From Streptomyces sp. S.PB5 (GTDB lineage Bacteria; Actinomycetota; Actinomycetes; Streptomycetales; Streptomycetaceae), in assembly GCF_030403745.1 (NCBI RefSeq), contig NZ_JAQMWP010000014.1, forward strand, positions 1 through 64,000: a stretch of 64,000 bases of DNA, given 5' to 3'. Both the position numbers and the translations under genes were made by a program. Shown here piece after piece: positions 10,334 to 20,344 of the stretch (its first letter is position 1; each line of letters opens with the position of its first letter). The notes below the pieces were generated by a model, which saw nothing but the letters and a program-made list of their open reading frames with translations, was not told where the DNA came from and searched no databases.

Positions 10334-10545
10334 TGAGCAGCAACCCCTTCGACGACGCCGACGGGCAGTTCCTGGTCCTGGTCAACGACGAGGACCAGCA
10401 CTCCCTCTGGCCCGCCGCGGTCGCCGTGCCGGACGGCTGGCGCACCGCCCTCGACCGCACCGACCGCGCGGCCTGCCAGTCGTACATCGAAGCCAACTGG
10501 ACCGACCTGCGCCCGCGCAGTCTGCGCGAGCAGTACGCCGGCTGA
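10333..10545 (+). CDS. MbtH-like NRPS accessory protein
   Basis: A 70-aa protein with the family's conserved residues: [25 protein letters not shown], and the C-terminal [11 protein letters not shown]. MbtH-like proteins bind A domains and are often needed for their folding or activity. The start codon overlaps the thioesterase stop, with AAGGAG about 6 nt upstream. The gene lies directly ahead of the two complete NRPS genes, its most likely partners. Confidence 0.95.
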   Translation: MSSNPFDDADGQFLVLVNDEDQHSLWPAAVAVPDGWRTALDRTDRAACQSYIEANWTDLRPRSLREQYAG

Positions 10546-10639
10546 GAGCCGTACGCGAGCAGCGCGCCAGTTGCCCGCCCGACGCGAGCAGCACATCAGC
10601 TGACCGCCGTAACCGACGCCCGACTCCTGGGGAAGCACC

Positions 10640-13600
10640 GTGACATCTCTGACCCGCCTGCCGCTGTCCGCGGCGCAGACCGGTATCTGGTTCGCGCACC
10701 ACATGGATCCGACCGGCCATGCGTACAACATCTCCGAGTACGTGGAGATCAACGGCCCGGTGCGGCCCGATCTCTTCGACGAGGCCTGGCGGCACACGAT
10801 CGACGAGGTGGAGACGCTGCGGGTGCACGCGCTCGCCGAGGACGGCGACGGTTCGCTGTGGCAGCTGCTGCACAGCGCCCCCGAACGCGGCCTGGAACAC
10901 GTGGACGTCTCGGTGGCCGCCGACCCGCACGCCGCGGCCATGGAGTGGATCCACCGCGACCTCGGCACGGCCATGGACCTCACCCGGGGCGGCCTGTGCA
11001 CCTTCGCGCTGCTGCGCCTGGCCGCCGACCGCTTCCACTACTACCAGCGCGTCCACCATGTGCTGATCGACGGCTACGGCGGCTCCCTGATCTCCCGCAA
11101 GGTCGCCCGCAGATACACCGAACTGGTCACGGGCGAACTGCCGGAGGACGGCGTCGAACCGTCCGCGTCCCTCGCCGAACTCCTCGACGAGCAGACGGCG
11201 TACCGGGCCGGCGAGGCCTTTGATGCCGACCGCGCCTTCTGGCAGCGGGAGTTGACGGACCTGCCGGCCCCCGCCCGCCTCCACGACCAGATCGCCTGCC
11301 CCGAGCCCGGCCCCGCCGACCCCGGAGCCGTGCACATCCGGCGCAGCACGCACCGCCCGCAGGAGTTCGCCGACCGGCTCGCCGACGCGGCCCGTGCCGT
11401 GCGCACCCGCTGGCCGGTCCTGGTCATCGCCGCGGCCGCGGCCTTCGTGCACCGCAGCACCGGCGCCCGCGAGGTGGTCCTCGGACTGCCCGTCGCCTGC
11501 CGCGACTCCGCGGTGCTGCGCAGCACCCCGGGTCTGGCCTCCAACGTGGTGCCGCTGCGCATCCCCGTCAGCCCCGAGGACAGCTTCGCCGAGCTCGTGC
11601 CGAAGGTCACCGCCCGTACCCGCCAGGTGCTCAAGCACCAGCGGTACCGCTACGAGGACATGCGCCGAGATCTGGGCCTGACCGACGGCGACGCGGGACT
11701 CACCGGCCCGGTCGTCAACATCATGGCGTTCCCGTACCGGCTCGACTTCGCGGGCCTGCCCGCCACCGCGCACAACCTGGCGCTCGGCCCCGTCGACGAC
11801 CTCTCCATAGCCGTCTACGACCGCGGTGACGGCAGCGGTCTGCGCTTCGACTTCGACGGCAACCCCGAGCGGTACGCGGCAGGCGGCCTCGACGGCTGCC
11901 AGGACCGGTTCCTGCGTTTCCTGGAGCGGATCACCGAGCGGCCCGCCGCGCCGCTCGGTCGGATCGACCTGCTCGGCGCCGAGGAGACGCGCCGGGTGAC
12001 CGCCGACTGGAACGCCACCGAAGGCCCTGTTCCGGACGGCTCCCTCGCGCGGCTCTTCGAGGAGCAGGCGGCCCGCGCCCCGGACGCGATCGCCGTGGCC
12101 GCGGACGACATGGAGCTGACCTACGCGGAGCTCGACGCCCGCGCCGACTCCGTCGCCCACCGGCTCATCGAGCACGGCGTCGGCGCCGAGACCCCGGTCG
12201 CCGTACTCCTCGAGCGCTCCCCGGCGGTGGTCGTCGCCACGCTCGCCGTGCTCAAGGCCGGCGGCACCTACGTCCCCCTGCACTCCGGCTACCCGGCCGA
12301 GCGCATCGCCTGGGTGCTCGGCGACATCGGCGCCCCGGTGCTGATCTCCGACCGCCCGGACGCCGAACTGCCCTTCGCCGAGGGCCGGGTGGTGCTGCGC
12401 GTGCCCGAGAGCGCGGGCGCCGCTGCCGAGCGCTTCGGTACCGCTCCCCGCCCCGGCCGCAGCGTGTCGCCCCGGCAGCTCGCGTACATCATGTACACCT
12501 CGGGCTCGACCGGCGTCCCCAAGGGCGTCGCCGTCGAGCAGCGCGACGTCGTGGCGTTCAGCGCCGATCCGCGCTGGCGCGGTGGCGCCCACGACCGTCT
12601 CCTGATGCACTCCCCGCACGCCTTCGACGCTTCCACGTACGAGCTGTGGGTGCCGCTGCTCTCCGGCGGCACGGTCGTCGTCGCGCCCGCCGCGGGCCTG
12701 GACGCCGCGAAGCTGCGTGAGCTGTCCGCCCGGCACGGCGTCACCAGCGCGTTCCTCACCGCCGCGCTCTTCAATCTGATCGCCACCGAGGACCCGGGCG
12801 CGTTCGCGGGTCTGCGCGCGGTCATCACCGGCGGCGAGGCGGCCGCGCCCGCCTCGTTGCGCCGGGTCCGCGAGGCCTGCCCCGGCCTCGAACTGGTCAA
12901 TGGCTACGGGCCGACGGAGACGACGACGTTCGCGGCCTGCCACACCATGGACCGGATCGACGAACTCCCGCCGATCGGCGCCCCGATGCAGAACATGCGG
13001 GCCTACGTCCTCGACAGCGCACTGCGACCGGTGCCGGTGGGTGTCAACGGCGAGCTGTACCTCGCCGGTACGGGGCTCGCGCGCGGTTATGCGGGCCGTC
13101 CCGTCCTGACGGCCGAGCGCTTCGTGGCCTGTCCGTTCGGCGCTCCGGGCGGGCGGATGTACCGGACCGGGGATGTGGTGCGGTGGCGGGCGGACGGGGT
13201 CCTCGAATACCTCGGGCGCGGCGACGACCAGGTGAAGATCCGCGGCTTCAGGATCGAACTCGGCGAGATCGAGGCCGCGTTGGGCGCGGTGCCCGGCGTG
13301 GACCAGGCCGCCGTCGTGGTCCGCGCGGACGGGCCCGGAGCACAGCGGCTCGTGGGGTACGCCGTCGGCGCCGGACTCGACCCGCACACCCTCCGCGAGA
13401 CGCTGGCGGGGACCCTGCCGGAGTTCATGGTGCCGCAGGCCGTGGTCATCCTCGACGCCCTGCCGCGCACCGCGAACGACAAGCTCGACCGAGCCGCACT
13501 CCCCGCGCCGGAGCTCACCGGGACCGGAACAGGCCGCGCCCCCGCCACACCCGCCGAACAGGCCTTCACCGCCGCCTTCGCCGAGGTGCTCGACGTTCCC

Positions 13601-13870
13601 CGCGTCACCGTGGAGGACGGCTTCTTCGACCTGGGCGGCGACAGCATCCTCGCCCTGCGCGTGGTCACCCTGGTCCGGGCCGCGGGCTTCGAGATCAGCG
13701 CCCGCGACGTCTTCCGGCTGCGCACCCCTGAGGCCCTCGCCGCGGCCGCCCGGCCGGTGGACCCGGCCGCCGTCGCCTTCGACGACGACACCCCGCTGCT
13801 GGACCTCGACGACGACGAACTCGCCCTGCTCACCGCGGGCCTGACCGCCGAGGCCGGTGAGACGCGATGA
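10640..13870 (+). CDS. NRPS subunit C-A-T with EntF-like starter C domain
   Basis: 1076 aa. The C domain (~5-430) has HHVLIDG at ~139 and opens with [17 protein letters not shown]. That opening and segments such as FHYYQRVHH and [11 protein letters not shown] resemble the C domain of EntF, which accepts an aryl/acyl donor from a free carrier protein. With nothing before it, this is probably the initiation C domain. The A domain (~455-960) has [11 protein letters not shown]; my code reading is DAYFIGGTF(K), closest to aliphatic (Val-type) codes, low confidence. The A10 motif reads NDKLDR, with the catalytic Lys kept. The T domain has LGGDSIL (~998). GTG start with GGGGA upstream; the 3' end overlaps the next NRPS start (ATGA). 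Confidence 0.92.
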   Translation: MTSLTRLPLSAAQTGIWFAHHMDPTGHAYNISEYVEINGPVRPDLFDEAWRHTIDEVETLRVHALAEDGDGSLWQLLHSAPERGLEHVDVSVAADPHAAAMEWIHRDLGTAMDLTRGGLCTFALLRLAADRFHYYQRVHHVLIDGYGGSLISRKVARRYTELVTGELPEDGVEPSASLAELLDEQTAYRAGEAFDADRAFWQRELTDLPAPARLHDQIACPEPGPADPGAVHIRRSTHRPQEFADRLADAARAVRTRWPVLVIAAAAAFVHRSTGAREVVLGLPVACRDSAVLRSTPGLASNVVPLRIPVSPEDSFAELVPKVTARTRQVLKHQRYRYEDMRRDLGLTDGDAGLTGPVVNIMAFPYRLDFAGLPATAHNLALGPVDDLSIAVYDRGDGSGLRFDFDGNPERYAAGGLDGCQDRFLRFLERITERPAAPLGRIDLLGAEETRRVTADWNATEGPVPDGSLARLFEEQAARAPDAIAVAADDMELTYAELDARADSVAHRLIEHGVGAETPVAVLLERSPAVVVATLAVLKAGGTYVPLHSGYPAERIAWVLGDIGAPVLISDRPDAELPFAEGRVVLRVPESAGAAAERFGTAPRPGRSVSPRQLAYIMYTSGSTGVPKGVAVEQRDVVAFSADPRWRGGAHDRLLMHSPHAFDASTYELWVPLLSGGTVVVAPAAGLDAAKLRELSARHGVTSAFLTAALFNLIATEDPGAFAGLRAVITGGEAAAPASLRRVREACPGLELVNGYGPTETTTFAACHTMDRIDELPPIGAPMQNMRAYVLDSALRPVPVGVNGELYLAGTGLARGYAGRPVLTAERFVACPFGAPGGRMYRTGDVVRWRADGVLEYLGRGDDQVKIRGFRIELGEIEAALGAVPGVDQAAVVVRADGPGAQRLVGYAVGAGLDPHTLRETLAGTLPEFMVPQAVVILDALPRTANDKLDRAALPAPELTGTGTGRAPATPAEQAFTAAFAEVLDVPRVTVEDGFFDLGGDSILALRVVTLVRAAGFEISARDVFRLRTPEALAAAARPVDPAAVAFDDDTPLLDLDDDELALLTAGLTAEAGETR

Positions 13871-16800
13871 GCGCACTGCCCCCCGGTGTCGCCGACCTCC
13901 TCCCGCTCACGCCGCTGCAGGAGGGCTTCCTGCTGCACGCCGCCCAGAACGAGCCGGGCTCCGTCGACGTCTACGCCACCCAGATCCGCGTAGACCTCGA
14001 CGGGCCCCTCGACCCGGCACGGCTGCACACCGCCGCCCGCGCTGTGCTGGCCCGGCACAGCGCCCTGCGCGCATCGTTCCGCCACCACGGCCTGAAGCGT
14101 CCGGTGCAACTGGTGCACAAGGACGTACAACTACCGTGGGTTCAGCACGACTTGACGGGTCTGGCGGAGTCCGGACGCGAGGACGCCGCGCTGCGGCACG
14201 CGGCTGATGAACGCAGCCGCGGCTTCGACCTCACCACTGCGCCACTGCTGCGCTTCGCCGTGCTGCGCCTCGCGGAGCGGCACCACCGGATCGTCGTCAC
14301 CGTGCACCACATCCTGTGGGACGGCTGGTCGGTGCCCGTGGTCCTCGCCGAACTCTTCCGGCTGTACGCCTCGGGGGAGCATGCCGCCCTGCCGCCCGCC
14401 CCGCCCTTCCGTACCTTCCTCGCCTGGCACAGGGCTCAGGACCGCGCAGGCGCGGAACAGGCCTGGGTGGCGGCCCTCGACGGGCTCCAAGGGCCGACGC
14501 TGTACGCCCCGCAGGCGGCCGAGCTGCCGGCGGTGCTCCAGCGCGAAGCCCGCGCCGAGGTGCCCGCCGAGGTCGTGGCAGGGCTCGCCGAGGCGGGCCG
14601 CGCGGGCGGCTTCACCCTCAACACCGCGGTCCAGTTCGCCTGGGGACTGCTCCTGTCCCGGCTCACCGGCAGCGACGACGTGGTGTTCGGCGGGACGGTC
14701 TCGGGACGGCCGCCCCAGCTGCCTGGCGTGGACCGGATGGTCGGCATGCTGCTCAACACCCTGCCGGTGCGCGTACGCCTCGACGCGGCCGAGCCGGCCG
14801 CGCGGGCGCTCACCCGGCTGCAGCGCGAACAGGCCGAGCTCCTCGACCACCAGCACCTCGCCCTGACCGCCGTGCAGAAGCAGGCGGGCCACGGCCCGCT
14901 CTTCGACACGACCACGGTCTTCCAGAACTTCCCGGTCGACTACGCGGCGATCGCCGCCCCGCTCACCGAGGCGGGACTGACCCTCGTGGACGCGGCCGTC
15001 GCCGACTCCACCCATTACCCGCTCCGGCTCGCCGCCACCCTGGACGACGGCGCCCTCGACCTGCGGCTCGGCCACCGGCCCGACCTGATCCCCGACGCCG
15101 AGGCCCGGCTGCTGCTCGACCGGCTGACCGGACTGCTCACCCAGATCTCCGGACAACCCGGTCTGCCCGTAGGCGAGTTGACGCTGCTCACACCGGGTGA
15201 GCACGAGACGGTGGTCGACCGCTGGAACGACACCGCGGGCCCGCGGCCCACGGGAACCCTCATCTCCCGCTTCGAGGAACAGGCCGACCGCACACCGGAC
15301 GCCGTCGCGGTCGTCTTCGAGGGACGCGGCGTCAGCTACCGCGACCTCGACACCGCGGCGAACCGCCTCGCGCACCGCCTGCTCGCCCAGGGCGCGGGCC
15401 CCGACCGGCTGGTGGGCGTGGCCGTGCCGCGCTCCCTCGACCTGATCATCGCGCTGTACGCCGTCCTGAAGACCGGCGCCGCCTATCTCCCCGTGGACCC
15501 CGACTATCCGCTCGGACGCATCGCCCAACTGCTCGAGGACGGACGGCCGGTGTGCACGCTCACCACGACGGCCGTCGCCGAGCGGCTGCCGGCGGACGGC
15601 CGTGCGCTCCTGCTCGACGAGCCGGACCCGCAGGCGTACCCCGCGCACCGCCCCGCCGCGGCGGCCGGCCCGGCGGACACCGCGTATGTCATCTTCACCA
15701 GTGGCTCGACCGGCCGGCCCAAGGGCGTCGCCGTCCCGCACCAGGGCATCGTCAACCGCCTGGCGTGGATGCAGGACCGCTACGGACTGCGGCCCGGGGA
15801 ACGGGTCCTGCAGAAGACCCCGGCCGGTTTCGACGTGTCCGTATGGGAGTTCTTCTGGCCACTTCTGTACGGTGCGACGCTGGTCGTCGCCCGTCCGGAG
15901 GGGCATCGCGACCCCGAGTATCTCGCCGGGCTGATCCGGGACGAACAGGTCACCACCGTGCACTTCGTGCCCTCGATGCTGGGCGCCTTCCTCGGTGACC
16001 CGGCGGCCGCGGCCTGTACGGGGCTGCGCCGGGTGGTGTGCAGCGGCGAGGCGCTGCCCGCGGAGCTCGCGCGGCGGTTCTTCGAGGTGCTGCCCGGAGT
16101 GGAACTGCACAACCTGTACGGGCCGACGGAAGCCTCGGTGGACGTCACGGCCTGGGAGTGCCGGCCCGCGCGGGAAGAGCGGTCCGTGCCGATCGGAGCG
16201 CCGATCCGCAATGTGCGCACCTATGTGCTCGACGCCGCGCTGCGGCCCGCTCCGGTGGGCGTGGCGGGGGAGTTGTACCTCGCCGGAGTCCAGCTGGCCC
16301 GCGGCTATGTGGGCCGTCCCGTCCTGACGGCCGAGCGCTTCGTGGCCTGTCCGTTCGGCGCTCCGGGCGAGCGGATGTACCGGACCGGGGATGTGGTGCG
16401 GTGGCGGGCGGACGGGGTCCTCGAATACCTCGGGCGCAGCGACCACCAGGTGAAGATCCGCGGGCTGCGGATCGAACTCGGCGAGGTCGAGACGGCCCTC
16501 GCGCAGGCCGCGGGGAGCGCGCAGTGCGTGGTCGTGGTACGCGAAGACCGGCCCGGCGTACAGCAGTTGACCGGGTACGTCGCCGGGTCCGCGCGCGACC
16601 CGCGGGCCATCCGTACGGCCATGGCGAACACGCTGCCCGACTACATGGTGCCGCAGACGGTCGTGCTGCTCGACGCGCTGCCGCTGACGCCCAACGGCAA
16701 GGTGGACCGGGCCGCGCTGCCCGCGCCCGAGCAGCCGGCCGCCGCGCGTCGCCGCGCCCCCGGCACCGACGCCGAGCGGGTGTTCGTGGAGGTCTTCGAA

Positions 16801-19800
16801 GAGGTCCTCGGGCTGACCGGGGTGTCGGCCGAGGACGGCTTCTTCGACCGGGGCGGCGACAGCATCCTCGCCATGCGTGTGGTCTCCCTCGCCCGAGGGC
16901 GGGGCCTGGAGATCACCGCACGCGAGGTCTTCCGGCTGCACACGCCCGAGGCGCTCGCCGCGGCCGCCCGTCCCGAGCGCGCCGGCCGGCCCACGGAACC
17001 GGCGACCGGCCCGGCGCCGCTGCCACCGGTGGCCCACGACGCGCTCGCCCAGGGCGCCCCGGTCGACGGCTTCCACCAGGCGGTCCTCCTCGAACTCCCG
17101 CCGCAGACCGATGACGCGGACCTCGTCCGCGCACTCGGCACCCTGCTCAACCGACACGACCTGCTCCGGGCACGCCTCGTGCGCGACAGCGACGGGCGCG
17201 TGACGGCTGGCGAGGCCGTGCCGGGCAGCGAGACCGTGGCGGGTGGCGGGGCCGTGCCGTGCAGCGAGACCGTGGCGGGCCCCGAGACCGTGGCGGGCCC
17301 CGAGACCCTGGCGGGTGGCGAGGCTGTGTCGGGCGGCGGGTGCGTCGCGGGCCCCGAGGTCGTCCTGGGCGACGGGTGCGTCGCGGGTCCCGAGGCCGTG
17401 CCGGTCGACGGGCGTGTGGCGGGCCCCGAGACCCTGGCGGGTGGCGAGGCTGTGCCGGGCGGCGGGTGGGTCGCGGGCCCCGAAGCCGTCCTGGGCGACG
17501 GGCGCGTCGCGGGTCCCGAGGCCGTGCCGGTCGACGGGCGCGTGCCGGGCCCCGAAGCTGTGCCGGGCAGCGAGGCTGTGCCGGGCAGCGAGACCGTGGT
17601 GGGTGGCGGGGCCGGAACGCGCGGCAAGGGCGGCATGGCCCGCATCCGCTACGAGATCGCCGCCCCCGGCACCACCGACCCCGCCGGCTGCTACCGCCGC
17701 GAGGACGCCTCGGCCTCCGTCGCCGCCGTGGCCGAAGCCGCCCGCGACCGGCTCGACCCCTGGTCCGGCGTCACGCTGCAGGCCGTACGGATCGGTTCCG
17801 ACCGGCTGCTGCTGTGTGTCCATCACCTCATGGTGGACGGCGTCTCCTGGCGCGCCCTGCTGCCGGACCTGGTCGCCGCCGTATACGACCCGGACGCGCT
17901 CGCCCCCGTCCCCACGCCGTATCGCGCCTGGGCCCTCGATCTGCAACGGCGTGCCGCCGACGGGGCCTGGCGGCACGAGCTCGGCCGCTGGACCGAGGTC
18001 CTCGACGGCGCCGGTGAACCCCCGCTCGGTGAGCGCCGCACGGACCCGGCCCGGGACAGCGCCGCCACCGCCCGGCACACCAGGATCACGGTGCCGCCGC
18101 ACATCGCGGGACCGCTGCTCGGCGAGGTGCCGGGCGCGTTCCACTGCCGCCCCGACGAACTGCTGCTCACCGCTCTCGCCAGGGCTGTCGCCGCGTGGCG
18201 GGTCCGGTACGGCGGCGCGGACCACGACGCCCCCGTGCTCGTCGACATCGAAGGCCACGGCCGCGACGGCGACCTCGATCTGTCCCGTACGGTCGGCTGG
18301 TTCACCAGCGTTCACCCGGTCCGCGTCACCGGCCACGGCGGCACCGCGGCCGCCGCGGTGAAGCAGGTCAAGGAGGAGCTGCGGGCCCACGCCGGACCCG
18401 GCTTCGGAGCGCTGCGCCATTACGACCCGCACGGGGGCGCGGCGCTCGCGGACCTGCCCGGCCCGCAGATCCTCTTCAACTACCTGGGCCGGATCGGCGC
18501 CGAGGACATCGCCCCCGGCTGGCGTGTCCTCAGCGGCGACGAACTGCCGTACGGACGCGGCCCCGGGATGCCCCTGCGGCATGCTCTGGAACTGAACGTC
18601 CACAGCGACGGGCAGTACCTGCACGCGCTGTGCACCACCGCGTCCGGAGTGCTCACCGACGCGCAGACCGCCGAGCTGATGGACCTGTGGCAGTCGGAGC
18701 TGGCCGCGCTCGCCGCGCTCGCCGACCAGCCCGGCGCGGGCGGCCGCAGCCCTTCGGACCTGCCGCTGCTCGACCTCACGCAGGAGGAGATCGAGAGAAT
18801 CGAGCAGGTGGCCCCCGGCCTCACCGAGATCCTCCCGGTCACCGCCCTGCAGGAGGGCTTCCTCTTCTACGCCGAGCAGGCGCGGGGCCGTGCCGACGGC
18901 ATCGACGTGTACACCAATCAGGTACGGCTCGATCTCGAGGGCCCGGTGGACAGTGCCGCCCTGCTCGCCGCGGGCGAGCGGCTGCTCGCCCGGCACACGG
19001 CGCTGCGCTCGTCCTTCCGGACCACGCCGCGCGGCACCGCCGTGCAGACGGTCCACCGCGAAGCGGCCCTGCCCTGGGCGGAGATCGACCTGTCAGGCCG
19101 CCCGGCCGACGACCAGGCCGCCGAAGCGGCACTCATCGCCGAGGGCGACCGGGTGCGCCCCTTCGACATGACCAGGCCCCCGCTGCTGCGGCTCACCCTG
19201 ATCCGCTTCGGAGCGCACCGCCACCGCCTGGTGCTGACCGGTCACCACATCATCTGGGACGGATGGTCCACGCCCGTGCTGGTCGGCGAACTGCTGCGGC
19301 TGTGGGCCGACGGCCGCGCGGCCGCCCTGCCCAGGCCCGTACCGCACCGCGAGCACCTGCGGTGGCTGTCCGGCCAGGACGAGGCCGCCGCGGAGCGGGC
19401 CTGGGCCGCCTATCTGGCCGGTGACGCGCAGCCGTTGCTCGTCGCGCCCGAGTCCGAGCACCGTGCGGCCGTGCTGCAGCACACGCTCGAGGAGGAGCTG
19501 CCGGCAGCCGTGACCGCGGAACTCACCGAACGGCTGAGGCCGCACGGCGTCACGCTCAACACGGCCCTCGAGTTCGCCTGGGGCCTGGTGCTGGCCCGGA
19601 CGACCGGTCGCGACGACGTCCTGTTCGGCACCACCGTCTCGGGCCGGCCTCCCGAACTGGCGGGCTCCGAGCGGATGGTGGGGCTCTTCGTGAACACCGT
19701 CCCGGTGCGCATCCGGGTACCCGCCGAGGCGAGACTGATCGACGCCCTGGTCCGCGCCCAGGACGAACGCGCCGACCTGCTCGACCATCTGCATCTGGGG

Positions 19801-20172
19801 CTCGGCAGGATTCAGCGCCCGACCGGACACGCGCGGCTGTTCGACACCACGACCATGCTCGTCAACTACCCCTTCGACACGGCGGCCCTGAACCCCGCCG
19901 GCGCCCGGGCAGAGGTCACCGGCTTCGGTCTCGACGACGCCACCCACTACCCCCTGCGCCTGGTGGCCGTACCTCAGCGGGACGGCGGGCTCGCCGTACG
20001 CCTTGGACACCGGCCCGATGTGGTGCCGCGTGAGGAGGCGGCGGCGTATCTCGAACGGACGCTGCGGGCCCTTGCCGAACTGGCCCGGGATCCCGGCCGG
20101 CCGGCCGGGCAGGTGGACCTGCTGAGCGAGCGGGAGAGAGCGATGCTCCTGTCGCAGTGGGGAGGCTACTGA
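13867..20172 (+). CDS. NRPS subunit C-A(Ser)-T-E-C
   Basis: 2101 aa. C1 ~8-430 (HHILWDG ~146); A ~455-950 with code DVWHVSLVD(K), a good match to serine; T ~965-1040 (GGDSIL ~996); epimerisation (E) domain ~1055-1620 with [10 protein letters not shown] (~1319), [19 protein letters not shown] and ILFNYLGR; then C2 ~1640-2090 (HHIIWDG ~1793). The protein ends right after C2 (QWGGY), so the next A domain must come from another polypeptide. D-Ser is the predicted residue. The E domain is interrupted at ~1113-1256 by a Gly/Pro/Val-rich repeat. The start overlaps the preceding NRPS stop by 4 nt. This is the last structural gene before the regulators. Confidence 0.93.
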   Translation: MSALPPGVADLLPLTPLQEGFLLHAAQNEPGSVDVYATQIRVDLDGPLDPARLHTAARAVLARHSALRASFRHHGLKRPVQLVHKDVQLPWVQHDLTGLAESGREDAALRHAADERSRGFDLTTAPLLRFAVLRLAERHHRIVVTVHHILWDGWSVPVVLAELFRLYASGEHAALPPAPPFRTFLAWHRAQDRAGAEQAWVAALDGLQGPTLYAPQAAELPAVLQREARAEVPAEVVAGLAEAGRAGGFTLNTAVQFAWGLLLSRLTGSDDVVFGGTVSGRPPQLPGVDRMVGMLLNTLPVRVRLDAAEPAARALTRLQREQAELLDHQHLALTAVQKQAGHGPLFDTTTVFQNFPVDYAAIAAPLTEAGLTLVDAAVADSTHYPLRLAATLDDGALDLRLGHRPDLIPDAEARLLLDRLTGLLTQISGQPGLPVGELTLLTPGEHETVVDRWNDTAGPRPTGTLISRFEEQADRTPDAVAVVFEGRGVSYRDLDTAANRLAHRLLAQGAGPDRLVGVAVPRSLDLIIALYAVLKTGAAYLPVDPDYPLGRIAQLLEDGRPVCTLTTTAVAERLPADGRALLLDEPDPQAYPAHRPAAAAGPADTAYVIFTSGSTGRPKGVAVPHQGIVNRLAWMQDRYGLRPGERVLQKTPAGFDVSVWEFFWPLLYGATLVVARPEGHRDPEYLAGLIRDEQVTTVHFVPSMLGAFLGDPAAAACTGLRRVVCSGEALPAELARRFFEVLPGVELHNLYGPTEASVDVTAWECRPAREERSVPIGAPIRNVRTYVLDAALRPAPVGVAGELYLAGVQLARGYVGRPVLTAERFVACPFGAPGERMYRTGDVVRWRADGVLEYLGRSDHQVKIRGLRIELGEVETALAQAAGSAQCVVVVREDRPGVQQLTGYVAGSARDPRAIRTAMANTLPDYMVPQTVVLLDALPLTPNGKVDRAALPAPEQPAAARRRAPGTDAERVFVEVFEEVLGLTGVSAEDGFFDRGGDSILAMRVVSLARGRGLEITAREVFRLHTPEALAAAARPERAGRPTEPATGPAPLPPVAHDALAQGAPVDGFHQAVLLELPPQTDDADLVRALGTLLNRHDLLRARLVRDSDGRVTAGEAVPGSETVAGGGAVPCSETVAGPETVAGPETLAGGEAVSGGGCVAGPEVVLGDGCVAGPEAVPVDGRVAGPETLAGGEAVPGGGWVAGPEAVLGDGRVAGPEAVPVDGRVPGPEAVPGSEAVPGSETVVGGGAGTRGKGGMARIRYEIAAPGTTDPAGCYRREDASASVAAVAEAARDRLDPWSGVTLQAVRIGSDRLLLCVHHLMVDGVSWRALLPDLVAAVYDPDALAPVPTPYRAWALDLQRRAADGAWRHELGRWTEVLDGAGEPPLGERRTDPARDSAATARHTRITVPPHIAGPLLGEVPGAFHCRPDELLLTALARAVAAWRVRYGGADHDAPVLVDIEGHGRDGDLDLSRTVGWFTSVHPVRVTGHGGTAAAAVKQVKEELRAHAGPGFGALRHYDPHGGAALADLPGPQILFNYLGRIGAEDIAPGWRVLSGDELPYGRGPGMPLRHALELNVHSDGQYLHALCTTASGVLTDAQTAELMDLWQSELAALAALADQPGAGGRSPSDLPLLDLTQEEIERIEQVAPGLTEILPVTALQEGFLFYAEQARGRADGIDVYTNQVRLDLEGPVDSAALLAAGERLLARHTALRSSFRTTPRGTAVQTVHREAALPWAEIDLSGRPADDQAAEAALIAEGDRVRPFDMTRPPLLRLTLIRFGAHRHRLVLTGHHIIWDGWSTPVLVGELLRLWADGRAAALPRPVPHREHLRWLSGQDEAAAERAWAAYLAGDAQPLLVAPESEHRAAVLQHTLEEELPAAVTAELTERLRPHGVTLNTALEFAWGLVLARTTGRDDVLFGTTVSGRPPELAGSERMVGLFVNTVPVRIRVPAEARLIDALVRAQDERADLLDHLHLGLGRIQRPTGHARLFDTTTMLVNYPFDTAALNPAGARAEVTGFGLDDATHYPLRLVAVPQRDGGLAVRLGHRPDVVPREEAAAYLERTLRALAELARDPGRPAGQVDLLSERERAMLLSQWGGY
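17205..17634 (+). repeat. In-frame tandem repeats inside the E domain
   Basis: A stretch of about 430 bases made of short repeats coding for VAGPE, EAVPG, VLGDG and PVDGR elements. The clearest unit is 126 bp (42 codons), present as two adjacent near-identical copies at 17290-17415 and 17416-17541. All units stay in frame. The insertion lies between the N-terminal helix/strand of the E domain (HDLLRARL) and the strand starting ARIRYEI, where E domains normally have only a short loop. Confidence 0.9.
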
Positions 20173-20344
20173 CCGCAACGAGTGATCCCCCCTTCACCGA
20201 GCGTGCCGAGAGGCCCGGTCGCCCTTCCGGTGTGCCATGTGACCGGCGCGTAGCGTGAGTTTTCCTGTTCGACATTTGTCATGCCCGGGTGGCGGACACA
20301 CAATGATCATCGGGACTGCACACCTGGGGGAGGTGAGCGGGGGG

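Noticed and set aside
17205-17634. Assembly error or frameshift in the NRPS gene
   Set aside because: The two 126-bp copies differ at several bases and the frame is kept through all units, so real repeats are more likely; resequencing is still the proper test.
1-20172. Siderophore cluster of the enterobactin type, suggested by the EntF-like C domain and an EntS-like exporter
   Set aside because: No dihydroxybenzoate, hydroxyornithine or siderophore uptake genes are in the window; genes left of base 1 could change this view.
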